From positions 1 through 64,000 of the forward strand of contig JAHDFB010000011.1 in NCBI GenBank assembly GCA_020628475.1: a DNA stretch of 64,000 nt. The letters run 5' to 3'. The translations under genes were made by a program, and so were the position numbers. Each line of letters starts with the position of its first letter. Position 1 is the first letter of the stretch. This DNA comes from Saprospiraceae bacterium (GTDB lineage Bacteria; Bacteroidota; Bacteroidia; Chitinophagales; Saprospiraceae). This document shows positions 7,034-15,810 of this stretch, piece after piece. The notes beneath the pieces were generated by a model. The model saw only the letters and a list, made by a program, of their open reading frames with translations. It did no database searches and was not told the origin of the DNA.

Positions 7034-9151
7034 ATGGATCCAGAAAATGATGTCTTGCATGACAATCCTAGTAACGCCTCCGCGTTTGCGAATGAAGTAG
7101 GAAATGAGTCCGGGGCAGAAGCGCAGGCTTCCCTTACTGCTCCAAATTATCAATTAGCCTCTGGTGAGGATAACCCCAGCGACAACCCCAATGGTGCGCT
7201 ATGGAATGGAGTGGTTACGGCCAGTAAGTTAAATGTTCGTAGAGGAAATTCCGCACAAGAAACCAAAGTGCGTCAAATCAGCCAAGGAGATGTTGTACAA
7301 GTGTACGAAATAAGTGAAGGATGGTATCGAATTTCTGCGAGTACCGCAGCTGATGCAGTGGAGTGGGTATCCGGAGATTATGTTCGTAGACAAGAACAAG
7401 CTACTGATCCCGTGGATATTGGAGAAATTCCAAGAGTTGATCTGACAGGAAATGGACGAAGTAGAGCGCACAATCGATGGGTTGATGATGGAGAAGACAC
7501 GACCGCGGCCGCAGAATTTGATGATACCATTGATGAGGTCATAGCCAATTTTTTTGGAGAGGGTATGACCAGAGATCGAGTAATGGCGGAAATTGATCGA
7601 CTCGAAGAAGAAGGAAGTATGGACGAAGCGGATGCCATGCGCAGAAAATTATTCTTAGCAACCCAACATGCCGTAGCGGATGTACTGGATGTAGAGAATA
7701 ATCAACTGTATCAGCCTGGCGGCGGAAAAACCTATTGTAATATTTACGCTTATGACTTTGTAACTGCCATGGGGGCCTATATTCCTCGAGTTTGGTGGAG
7801 TGAATCGGCCATTGCTAAAATCAGAGCAGGCGAACAAGTAACACCAAGATATGGTGATACCATCTTTGAGATGAATGCCAATGCCTTGACGGCTTGGATG
7901 CCTGAATATGGTGTCGGCTATGGATGGCGAAAAGTAACCGACATGGATGTGGCACAACAAGAAGCGAATAGCGGAAAAATTGCCGTTATTTTAGCGGCTA
8001 ATGCTCGTGCCTCTAGGAGTGGACATATTTCGGTCATTCTGAGTGAAACAGAACAAGAACAAAAAGGCAGAGAAGAAGGTGCATTGCCACTTTCTTCACA
8101 AGCCGGAAGTAATAACCATGAGAGACATCGACCATCCAGTGCTTGGTGGGCCAATAGTAGTCATAAAGATGGTGCTGCTTGGGTATATGATGGTACACTG
8201 AATAGCCCGATTATGTCGCCAGAACAAACGGGCGTTCTTGGTGCAGAAAATCAGAACCAAAACTTAGAAGATCAGATTCAGGCTGGAGAATCACTCATTG
8301 CTTCCAATTATTTATTGGCGGTGCAACAATTAGAACAATTGGCAGCAGCGGAGGGCTATAGTCATAGTGAAACCTTATCAGCCATTCGAAAATTGTATTA
8401 TAACAGTGGTAACTGGGATAAGGCTATTTCTGGAGCGGCAAATACGGGCTTTCCTTCCAGTTGGGGCAATGATGAAAATAAGGCATTACGAGATGCGGTG
8501 GCCGGTTCTCAGGTCGTCAGTATCAATGGTGTATCCGTTGATGTAGGGCACTTATTGACGGGCTTGGACAGTACCAATCATAATGGACCGTTTAGCTTAC
8601 GAAAAGCAGGTATTCCGATCTTTTCATTTAGAGACAATAAAGAGTTTACAACCTTTGTGGGAGATATTGGTAGTGCTGTAGAAGCCTATATTGATGAGCG
8701 GATGGAGATAGAATATTTGAATTTGATTGACTATGATGAAGAAGGTTTAAATAGACATTATAATAATTTGGCTGGTGATGTTGATATGGCGGGAAATGCC
8801 GATTCTTATGCCATGGATTTTGATCCTAGTATCAGTTTTTCTGAAAATCTTATTCGCTACACTTCTGGAGAAACTCGAAGCGATCATAAACGTTATACGA
8901 AATTTGCGGAGGCTATTGGATTGGGACAATATGAGGATGGATCTTTTTCAAATTATTCCGACGAATGGAAAGAATCGCTTGCTATGGAAATTTCTACTTT
9001 TGCGCAGGCTTTTCAGATGAGAAATGGGGCTTGGGAAGGAATCATTCATTGGGCAGGAACCTATCATTTCAACAAAGTGTCCCGATGGATGACCGACATA
9101 TTTATTAATAAACTCAAAGAACGAGTGCAAGCTGAAGCATCTAATGAGTAA
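7034..9151 (+). CDS. Putative peptidoglycan-targeting effector: SH3b plus papain-like amidase domain
   Basis: A 705-residue protein with no signal peptide and a disordered acidic N terminus (residues 1-55). An SH3b domain follows (about 56-118: ASKLNVRRG, GDVVQVYEISEGWYRIS, VEWVSGDYV); such domains bind cell-wall peptides. A papain/CHAP-like core spans about 225-340, with the nucleophile block KTYCNIYAYDFV (Cys235) and RSGHISVIL (His331). The C-terminal 290 residues contain an unrecognised domain with SVDVGHLLTGLDS and VGDIGSAVEAY. Cell-wall domains without a Sec signal point to export by a contractile or other non-Sec system, or to a lytic role. The downstream gene overlaps it by 8 bases and encodes a lipoprotein, the expected form of a periplasmic immunity protein. 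The effector role is inference. Confidence 0.7.
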   Translation: MDPENDVLHDNPSNASAFANEVGNESGAEAQASLTAPNYQLASGEDNPSDNPNGALWNGVVTASKLNVRRGNSAQETKVRQISQGDVVQVYEISEGWYRISASTAADAVEWVSGDYVRRQEQATDPVDIGEIPRVDLTGNGRSRAHNRWVDDGEDTTAAAEFDDTIDEVIANFFGEGMTRDRVMAEIDRLEEEGSMDEADAMRRKLFLATQHAVADVLDVENNQLYQPGGGKTYCNIYAYDFVTAMGAYIPRVWWSESAIAKIRAGEQVTPRYGDTIFEMNANALTAWMPEYGVGYGWRKVTDMDVAQQEANSGKIAVILAANARASRSGHISVILSETEQEQKGREEGALPLSSQAGSNNHERHRPSSAWWANSSHKDGAAWVYDGTLNSPIMSPEQTGVLGAENQNQNLEDQIQAGESLIASNYLLAVQQLEQLAAAEGYSHSETLSAIRKLYYNSGNWDKAISGAANTGFPSSWGNDENKALRDAVAGSQVVSINGVSVDVGHLLTGLDSTNHNGPFSLRKAGIPIFSFRDNKEFTTFVGDIGSAVEAYIDERMEIEYLNLIDYDEEGLNRHYNNLAGDVDMAGNADSYAMDFDPSISFSENLIRYTSGETRSDHKRYTKFAEAIGLGQYEDGSFSNYSDEWKESLAMEISTFAQAFQMRNGAWEGIIHWAGTYHFNKVSRWMTDIFINKLKERVQAEASNE

Positions 9152-9512
9152 GTATATTCTAATTTTATTACTATTTACAGTATTAACCAGTTGCGATCCT
9201 ATGAAAGATTATGATGTATTATACGCCGAAACAGCTTATGATGATTCCATGAAACTTGAGGTCTATTTCAAAGAAGCCGTGGGCTTTGGGCCACATGCGA
9301 TCAAAATATTAATGGTCGAACCAGATGGGGACAGGTATCTATTAATCGAGGATAAAATATACAACGACGGGTCCAATTTACTCGATAAAAATATAGGTAT
9401 AAAATGGCTCAAAGATGCACGTGCCGAAGTGGCATTGCGTGGTAAAGAAATGAAAACCAAAACCTATCTGGTACAGAAAAAAGCTTCAAAATTCAAGGCC
9501 GAATTGATGTAA
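9144..9512 (+). CDS. Small lipoprotein, candidate immunity protein for the upstream effector
   Basis: A 122-residue lipoprotein: signal segment YILILLLFTVLTSC with the lipobox cysteine at about residue 17, then a compact mixed alpha/beta domain (KLEVYFKEAVGF, DGDRYLLIEDKIY, RAEVALRGKEM). No family is recognised. It starts inside the last codons of the effector-like gene (ATG at 9144, effector stop at 9151), so its translation is coupled to it. Stoichiometric, coupled production of a periplasm-facing lipoprotein next to a cell-wall-degrading protein is the usual arrangement for an immunity protein. The pairing is inferred from context only. It converges with another lipoprotein gene ending 9 bases away. 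Confidence 0.65.
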   Translation: MSKYILILLLFTVLTSCDPMKDYDVLYAETAYDDSMKLEVYFKEAVGFGPHAIKILMVEPDGDRYLLIEDKIYNDGSNLLDKNIGIKWLKDARAEVALRGKEMKTKTYLVQKKASKFKAELM

Positions 9513-9520
9513 ATCGGGTC

Positions 9521-10138
9521 CTATTCCGGAACGGCTTCAATTTTACCAGCATCATTAATCTTGAAAGCTTCTTCGCTATCTACTTCCATTTGATTGCCTT
9601 CCGAATAAAACATCTTGGATCGATATATTTTGAAAGACTTCGAAATAGAAGAAGCATAGCCATAGTCCACTTCTTCTGAACTCATATTGAGCACTTCATT
9701 CGAGATCATTTTTTCATCCCTATCATGGATACTGAGTATTAAGCGCTCATTGAAATCACCAACGATAAAACTGAGTAATGCCATCATACCATTTTCTAAT
9801 GGATATTTTCCGACATAAAACAATTGTTCATCATCTGAACATTTAACACCGGATCCGCAGATCTTGGAGCGATCGTCACCCTCAAATGGTTTAGACATCC
9901 AAATTTTACCAAGCTCAGCATTATTCCAAGGATAGTTTACCGGTAATTGAAGATCTGGATATTTATTAAAAAAGTCAGACATAACTGCTGTTGGTTTAGA
10001 ATCGGACATGGTTGCTTTTTCTTCGGAATCGCTTGTTTCACTCGATGCTTGTATTTCTGATTTTTTATCAGGAGCATCGCCTGTTTTGCAAGCGACGAAA
10101 GTAATGAGTAGTGTTAAACTTAAAATTAGATATTTCAC
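9521..10138 (-). CDS. Lipoprotein, candidate immunity protein for the large lysozyme/peptidase effector
   Basis: A 205-residue lipoprotein: signal segment KYLILSLTLLITFVAC (lipobox Cys17), then a Ser/Glu/Lys-rich linker to about residue 45, then a globular domain (NYPWNNAELGKIWM, KYPLENGMMALLSFIVGD, RLILSIHDRDEKM). Two cysteines (CGSGVKC) could form a periplasmic disulfide. The family is not recognised. It begins 3 bases after the stop of the 890-residue multidomain gene and must share its transcript. By position and location it is the best candidate for that protein's cognate immunity factor. This mirrors the effector-lipoprotein arrangement on the opposite strand. Confidence 0.65.
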   Translation of the reverse strand: MKYLILSLTLLITFVACKTGDAPDKKSEIQASSETSDSEEKATMSDSKPTAVMSDFFNKYPDLQLPVNYPWNNAELGKIWMSKPFEGDDRSKICGSGVKCSDDEQLFYVGKYPLENGMMALLSFIVGDFNERLILSIHDRDEKMISNEVLNMSSEEVDYGYASSISKSFKIYRSKMFYSEGNQMEVDSEEAFKINDAGKIEAVPE

Positions 10139-10141
10139 AAA

Positions 10142-12814
10142 TTAATTATTTTGACGAATATGAGATACTGTGTAGGTTTTCGTACTGCCAGGTTTTGATC
10201 CTGTTAAAGAATAATCGTCACCGACTAACAACAAATTACTCTCAACGTGACCTTTATTTGCCCCTTGGGTAGTTCCTGGGTCAAAGAAACGATAATATAT
10301 CTTACCATCCTTAATTACTTTGGCCATAATTACGATATAATGTTCAGTGGTATTATCGTAATTATAGGAAGCGGTTCTTCCGTCATCGACCGCAATAAAC
10401 ACGGGCCTTCCTGCTAATAACTCTTTGTCGACATAATTGACGCCCATTTTCGCTTGATCGCCTAGATTGTGATTCGTACCTCCATCTTGAACCATGGTCT
10501 GTAAGAATGATGATTTTACAGAATTGATCGTTCCGCCTTGAGATTCGACCATGGCCTTGGCAGCATCCCAACAGCAAACAAAGTTACTTTTTGTTGGATA
10601 GGCTTTTTCACTGTCTAGTAATCCACGTCCGTCTCCAGTAATCGTCCAGTTGACCGTGGTTCCGTCTTTTTTAGTATTGATTCCATCCTTGAATTGACTA
10701 ATCCAATCGGATGTTTGTAGTACTGGTTCTATCGCTTCTGCCTTTACTTCATGGGTGGATAATTCTTCCATTTGAGTCAATCGAGTGGCCATTGCATTGA
10801 ACGTACCACCTCCAACATCGACTCGTCCATCTCCAGATTTACTGCCTAATCCCGTTTTTTGGAATAACTTGATGGCTGCGATCGTATCTACCAGTTGATT
10901 ATCACTGACCGTCTCATCGTCTTTCATACCAGCTACTAAAGCCACTTCAGGTCCATTAGCTAAATAGCCTAGATGAATCAAATTGGTTTGAATGGTTTTG
11001 ACATCACTGACCGTATTGGTTCCTCCAGCGCCCACACTACCAACAATCTGTTCAGAACTGTAATTGACCGGTGTACCTGTTTCAGAGGTGACTTGTTCTC
11101 CTCCGGGACCTGGTGCTTCAACTTCTGTGCTTGGAGCCGGTGAATGATCGTTGGTGTCCTCGGAGTCAGGTGCTGAATTGTCAGGACTTCCAGCGGCATT
11201 CAAATATCCCAGTGCTTTTGCTGAGTGATCGCCAAAAATGATATCCGAGAAATCCGCTTTTATATCTGCTATTACATCTCTCGAATACATTTCTGTATAG
11301 GTGTCTTTGAATTTTTGGATGTATTCAGGATTATTTTCTAATTGTATCAAGGCATCATACACTGCTTGTTCGTCTGTTCCCATTCCGGTACCATAGAAGA
11401 CTTCAAACATGGCGGCATAAACTTCCTGCGCTAATTTTCTGTAATCGAGTTGTTTTACTTCAGATTGTACCTGCGCTGTTTCCTGCTCGGTACTGGTCGT
11501 ATTGGTTGTGCTGACCGCCTGCGGAATAACGATGGTTTCGCCTGCATTGAAACCGACAACGGATCCCCATCGTTTTAATTTGTCTGGATTGGCTTGTTTT
11601 AATGCCTCAATGGTGGTGTTATGTTTTCTGGCCAGTACTCCTAGGCCTTCACCTCGTTGTACAACATAGGTAGTCTGTTGTTGATTACTGACGCTATTTT
11701 GAGCTTCGGATGCCGCTTGATTATTTCCTAAGGATGGTGCCGTTGTTGTAGTAGATTCCTCTCCACCACTAGAATTAGAGCTTGTAGTACTGCTGCTACC
11801 ATCTGTACTCATTGCCACTGTTTCGCCCGCTTCTAAAGCGGCAATCACTTTCTTAAGAAAAGCGAGTCGGATTCTATTTCTTCGAGTACTTGCTCCCTCC
11901 AAGGCTTCGGATGATTGACCGTAGAAGTTGGTGGTATTGCCGGTACTCTCTCCAATTCCAGTTCCATAACGATCCATATAACTGAGCCCGTCATCCGATT
12001 GGAATAATTCTGCGACTGATTTAAACTGTTCTAAGTGATTTCCGTGATTTTCGATCAGACGTTTATTGATTTTAGCGATCCGATCATAGAGATAATATCC
12101 GCCTTGATATTTAAGGTCGGTTAAGAACTCAATCATGGCCGGATGTAATGCATTCCATTGTTCGTCGGTCATCACATACGTGCCGGCATCTACGCCATCC
12201 TTGATTTCCCGTCCCCGAGCATTGGTGTAATATCCTTTTGAATCGGTCGTGGCCGTCGTACTCGTTGCTAACACTCTAGCTTTTTCGGTATATTCTACCA
12301 ACAGGGTGGCTAATAAAGTACGTTGAACAGCAATGTCTATTTCCCCAATATCTGTTTTGTTATTATCAACAAAAGTCCCAGCTGCACTTCCTTTTAATAA
12401 AGCTCCTTTTGAAATCTTGGTAGCTTGTTCTTCAGACATTCCTGCAGCAGTCAATTCTTCAATAACGGTAGCTGCAGAACGACTTCCGATATCGTATCCT
12501 TTTCCTAATGTGACGCCGGATTTATCGGTATGCGGCCAGTGGATATATTTGGTCTGTTGATCATTACCCTCCCCAAGGGTTGTCAACTCTCCCGATGTTA
12601 GTACATGATCGGCTTGTGTTGTGTTTTGTTGAGTTGTTTGTGCGGATGTGTTTTGTGCATTGGGAGAACCACCTCCATTGCCATATTGAGGCGGGTTCAT
12701 TCTTGCTCGTTGACTCTGTCCTTGTGCTTCCGTATCAGGATTGGTCGGATTTTGATGCTGGGCAGCGGATTGATCCGTTTGTTGCGTTCTTTGGGGGTCG
12801 CCAAATTCTGACAT
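10142..12814 (-). CDS. Multidomain putative effector: lysozyme-like, LysM, annexin repeat, peptidoglycan-binding, C39-like peptidase
   Basis: An 890-residue protein without a signal peptide; residues 1-70 are Gln/Asn-rich and disordered. Domains in order: a pesticin/T4-type lysozyme-like region (about 70-330) with GEG near 81-83 and KSGVTLGKGYDIG at 98-110, giving candidate Glu82, Thr102 and Asp108; a Ser/Thr linker; a LysM (about 381-432); one annexin-like repeat (about 456-528) with the hallmark GMGTDE at 477-482; a PG_binding_1-like domain (about 600-680: VKTIQTNLIHLGYL, AAIKLFQKTG); and a papain/C39-like domain (about 700-890) with FVCCWDAAKAM (Cys747/748), EHYIVIM (His825) and FFDPG (Asp845). 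This suits a toxin that cuts both glycan and peptide. The lipoprotein 3 bases downstream may protect the producer. The export route is not visible here. Confidence 0.75.
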   Translation of the reverse strand: MSEFGDPQRTQQTDQSAAQHQNPTNPDTEAQGQSQRARMNPPQYGNGGGSPNAQNTSAQTTQQNTTQADHVLTSGELTTLGEGNDQQTKYIHWPHTDKSGVTLGKGYDIGSRSAATVIEELTAAGMSEEQATKISKGALLKGSAAGTFVDNNKTDIGEIDIAVQRTLLATLLVEYTEKARVLATSTTATTDSKGYYTNARGREIKDGVDAGTYVMTDEQWNALHPAMIEFLTDLKYQGGYYLYDRIAKINKRLIENHGNHLEQFKSVAELFQSDDGLSYMDRYGTGIGESTGNTTNFYGQSSEALEGASTRRNRIRLAFLKKVIAALEAGETVAMSTDGSSSTTSSNSSGGEESTTTTAPSLGNNQAASEAQNSVSNQQQTTYVVQRGEGLGVLARKHNTTIEALKQANPDKLKRWGSVVGFNAGETIVIPQAVSTTNTTSTEQETAQVQSEVKQLDYRKLAQEVYAAMFEVFYGTGMGTDEQAVYDALIQLENNPEYIQKFKDTYTEMYSRDVIADIKADFSDIIFGDHSAKALGYLNAAGSPDNSAPDSEDTNDHSPAPSTEVEAPGPGGEQVTSETGTPVNYSSEQIVGSVGAGGTNTVSDVKTIQTNLIHLGYLANGPEVALVAGMKDDETVSDNQLVDTIAAIKLFQKTGLGSKSGDGRVDVGGGTFNAMATRLTQMEELSTHEVKAEAIEPVLQTSDWISQFKDGINTKKDGTTVNWTITGDGRGLLDSEKAYPTKSNFVCCWDAAKAMVESQGGTINSVKSSFLQTMVQDGGTNHNLGDQAKMGVNYVDKELLAGRPVFIAVDDGRTASYNYDNTTEHYIVIMAKVIKDGKIYYRFFDPGTTQGANKGHVESNLLLVGDDYSLTGSKPGSTKTYTVSHIRQNN

Positions 12815-13119
12815 GCTGTTTGGTTGAGTGGGTTGTAATAAATAACGTTGTGTAAAACATTAAGATAAATCATTTCTGCTATCATGTCAAGCGATGTGGA
12901 TAATTTAATATAAAATTTAGCTGAAATAAATACAGACCTTCGAAAAGACCGATTGATAAGATCGATACTCTGATCTTGTTGCGTCAGTGCTGTGCAATGG
13001 TCAGTGGCTTGCTACTGATCCCCGCAACGAAGTGAAGGCGGATGAGCAGCTTGACTGCGAACCATGAAACATAACGCCTCGACGATTCGGAGAGGGACGC
13101 CCTAATGTTGATCATGAAT
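12815..13119. other. 305-base gap with a strongly structured GC-rich segment
   Basis: Bases 12815-12940 are AT-rich and probably contain the promoter of the effector gene, though no clear TAnnTTTG box is seen. Bases about 12965-13105 are GC-rich and folded on paper. GTTGCG (12979-12984) pairs with CGCAAC (13023-13028), continued inward by TCAGT/ACTGA (12985-12989 with 13015-13019) after a 3-base bulge, and by GCAA/TTGC. A second segment near 13070-13105 has weaker pairing (CCTC/GAGG, AACAT/ATGTT). There is no long ORF and no U-tract. It could be a small RNA gene, a mobile-repeat remnant or a processing site. Confidence 0.4.
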
Positions 13120-15525
13120 TTAACGAATTAGAGTAATGGATCCTTTCAATATTTGCTGATTGTTGCCTTCCTGTACGATCAAATAATACGCATACACGCC
13201 TTGCGCAACGGCACGTGAATTTTTGGTGCCATCCCAGCCCTGCATAGAGCGTAGGGATTGATCCTGCTCCTGATGTACCGGGTTGCCCCAGCGATCATAA
13301 ATGACAAACTCGACGAGCTCATAGTCTTTATTTTGAGCGGGTACTATCATAAAGCGATCATTGATGCCATCTTGATTCGGGCTGAAGATGTTTGGTACGT
13401 AGATATCCGTACTTTCTCGTACAAATATGGTCATTTCCAGCAGGATCGAGCAGCCATTTTCGTCAATAATAGTCGCCGTGTAACTTGTAGTACTTTCGGG
13501 AGAAACGACAAAACTGATGCAATCCTGACAAGACTCTTTCGCTGAATTCCAATGCACTGTTTCAATATTGGTATTGGATTCAATCAGCGTCAAGGTTACC
13601 TGTCCTCCAATTTTTATAGTTGTATCCGGATTGATGCTGGCTTGTAGGTCATTTAATGTAAGAATGTCGATGGTACCTAGATCCGTCTCGCAGTCTTGAC
13701 CTTCTCGAATTATAATGGAATACATACCTGTCGGAAGTGCCTCGAAAAGAAGTGCAGAACTGAAATTTTCACCGCCATCAATGGATACTTGATAATTTTC
13801 GTTGGGACTACTTGGGATAATTTGGATGATACCATTATTGGCTGCTTCGCAATCGGCATCTATCCAATCTACCATGGCTTCTATGGCACACGGATTGGTC
13901 GTCACAATAGACAAAAAAGCGGTACTATCGCAGCCGCCTGAAGAGGAAAAGACACTTGTGTATATTCCCTCCATATCGAAGGTGTCTCCATCAAAAACGT
14001 AGTATTCACCTTCTGCGAGTTCAATGAAAAGTGTATCTCCTATAATGCTTTCGTCGAAGCTAATGTCGAGATGAAGAACGCTATCACAGCCAAACTGATT
14101 GATGTATTCTTCGGTATAATAGCCCGATTCTGTGTAGGTATTTCCTTCCCATTCGTAACTGTCTCCTTCGCAAAGTGCAACGATCGATTCGTTTTCAGTA
14201 GCTTCGACCGTGGTCAACTGAAGTATATAGACACTATCACATCCTGCAAACGATTGCAAACTATCATAATATGTACCCGGTTCGGTATATATTTCTCCTT
14301 GAAATTCGTAATCCATACCTTGGCAAATCGTATCGAGCAGCAGGAATTCGTATTGATCGTATAGATCGATGTGAAATTCTAGCAGAATTTGACAAGGACT
14401 AATCGTGTCTAAATAATTGATGGTGTAATCACCGGTCTCAGACCAGTACTGGCCTGCTACAAAAACAGAATCACCCGGACAAAGTGTATAGAATTCTTCT
14501 TGATCTATAGTCGGTACTACGAGTTGGAAATCATCATAATAGTAACAGCCGTCTGGATGGTAGATGGCCACACTATATAGTCCTTCAACCAATGGATTTT
14601 GTCCATTGAGTTCGATGGATGCATTGGTTTCTCCATCGATGGGATTGCCCTCATAGTACCATTGATAACTGTACAGATCGTTATCCGGTACTTCTAAGAA
14701 AAAACTAAACTCACAGACATTTCCATTGACGGTAATCGAATCTTGAAAGGTCTGGTTGTTTATTGTCTGGATACTTAGATTGTCCATGCTCAGAAATATC
14801 CCTTGATTGTTGGAATTTTGATTGTCACAATGTACTCTAATAAAGATGGATTCTATATCGACCGATGGCGTGAAAGTCAGCGCTAAATCTAATAATTCTT
14901 GATTGGTCAAGGTATTGGTGAAGAAGCTGGCCAACTCTATCGGGGCAGGGGAATTGTCACAAGGATTGGCCATATATGTGTGATTTTCGAGAGCTGTACA
15001 GCTTTCAAAACCATAAATGGCAATCTGAGCCACGATTTCTTCATCTGGAAAAAAAATATCGGTCTGGGCGTAATCTGCTTCAAAGAGATACGTTTCTCCG
15101 GCCTGTAAAGTTCCTAATAGACAGGTACCAAAAGTTTCAGAAAAGGAACCCGCCACACCGAAGTTTATAAAAGTAGATTCTATCTCAAATCCATACAGAT
15201 TCTCGGTATCCTCGATATCCGATGGAGTCATACAATCAGGATCATATAGATCCGGCGTGCCTTGTAGGATCGTCCAATGTTCGAGACAATTATTTTCATC
15301 ATTTAAATTGGTACAGCAATCGGATTTGTCTTCGAAACCACCATTGGGAATGAATTCGAAACCGCCCACGGTGTTACACAGGCAATCTGGATCAAATACA
15401 TCGATGAGTCCATCGTTGTCGTCATCCAATTGATTATCACATATTTCTTGGGCCGAAATCATGGTGAACGCGGCAAAGAAGGCGATCAATAGAAAGACCG
15501 CTCGAGTTACATGGAGTTGGTTCAT
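13120..15525 (-). CDS. Large secreted surface protein with T9SS type B (gliding-motility-type) C-terminal domain
   Basis: An 801-residue exported protein. I chose the ATG at 15525 because it is followed at once by a signal peptide (AVFLLIAFFAAFTMISAQ); the frame is open 49 codons further up. The mature N terminus (CDNQLDDDNDGLIDVFDPDC) is a short Asp-rich, calcium-site-like block common in Saprospiria surface proteins. At least three repeats of about 60 residues follow (CPGDSVFVAGQYW, CQGMDYEFQGEIY, CEGDSYEWEGNTY), each ending near GCDSV. The C terminus has SPNQDGINDRFMI, VIYDRWGNPV and GWDGT, the CHU_C/type B sorting domain that sends proteins through the type IX machinery and holds them at the cell surface. 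Adhesion is likely but inferred. Confidence 0.85.
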   Translation of the reverse strand: MNQLHVTRAVFLLIAFFAAFTMISAQEICDNQLDDDNDGLIDVFDPDCLCNTVGGFEFIPNGGFEDKSDCCTNLNDENNCLEHWTILQGTPDLYDPDCMTPSDIEDTENLYGFEIESTFINFGVAGSFSETFGTCLLGTLQAGETYLFEADYAQTDIFFPDEEIVAQIAIYGFESCTALENHTYMANPCDNSPAPIELASFFTNTLTNQELLDLALTFTPSVDIESIFIRVHCDNQNSNNQGIFLSMDNLSIQTINNQTFQDSITVNGNVCEFSFFLEVPDNDLYSYQWYYEGNPIDGETNASIELNGQNPLVEGLYSVAIYHPDGCYYYDDFQLVVPTIDQEEFYTLCPGDSVFVAGQYWSETGDYTINYLDTISPCQILLEFHIDLYDQYEFLLLDTICQGMDYEFQGEIYTEPGTYYDSLQSFAGCDSVYILQLTTVEATENESIVALCEGDSYEWEGNTYTESGYYTEEYINQFGCDSVLHLDISFDESIIGDTLFIELAEGEYYVFDGDTFDMEGIYTSVFSSSGGCDSTAFLSIVTTNPCAIEAMVDWIDADCEAANNGIIQIIPSSPNENYQVSIDGGENFSSALLFEALPTGMYSIIIREGQDCETDLGTIDILTLNDLQASINPDTTIKIGGQVTLTLIESNTNIETVHWNSAKESCQDCISFVVSPESTTSYTATIIDENGCSILLEMTIFVRESTDIYVPNIFSPNQDGINDRFMIVPAQNKDYELVEFVIYDRWGNPVHQEQDQSLRSMQGWDGTKNSRAVAQGVYAYYLIVQEGNNQQILKGSITLIR

Positions 15526-15651
15526 TAGATTATAATCGTTGTATGTTCTGCTGTATAGATACTTTTTGAGTCTTATTTGTATCTGAGAAAGGCGAAAAAA
15601 TGACGAAATTATACTTATTAATAAAAATCTTAATATGTAAAATATTCTTAT

Positions 15652-15659
15652 TACATTTG
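15652..15659 (+). promoter_or_regulatory. Possible -7 box for the exbB operon
   Basis: TACATTTG fits the Bacteroidota -7 consensus TAnnTTTG. It lies about 150 bases before exbB and just upstream of the divergent T9SS gene. No clear -33 TTTG is present. Confidence 0.3.
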
Positions 15660-15810
15660 TTGCTTGGGTCAAGACTATATTAATTTTTTGTCCCGAAACA
15701 TACGAATTATAAATTTATGGTCGTTTTAGCTGCATCTTTCATTCTATAGAGAAGGAAGATTTCTAAAACGTAATTATACATTAGCTTAATAACAATCTAA
15801 ATAAGAAACA

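Noticed and set aside
10978..11199. Minus-strand 73-residue ORF inside the large effector gene
   Set aside because: Different frame within a well-supported multidomain protein; composition typical of a shadow.
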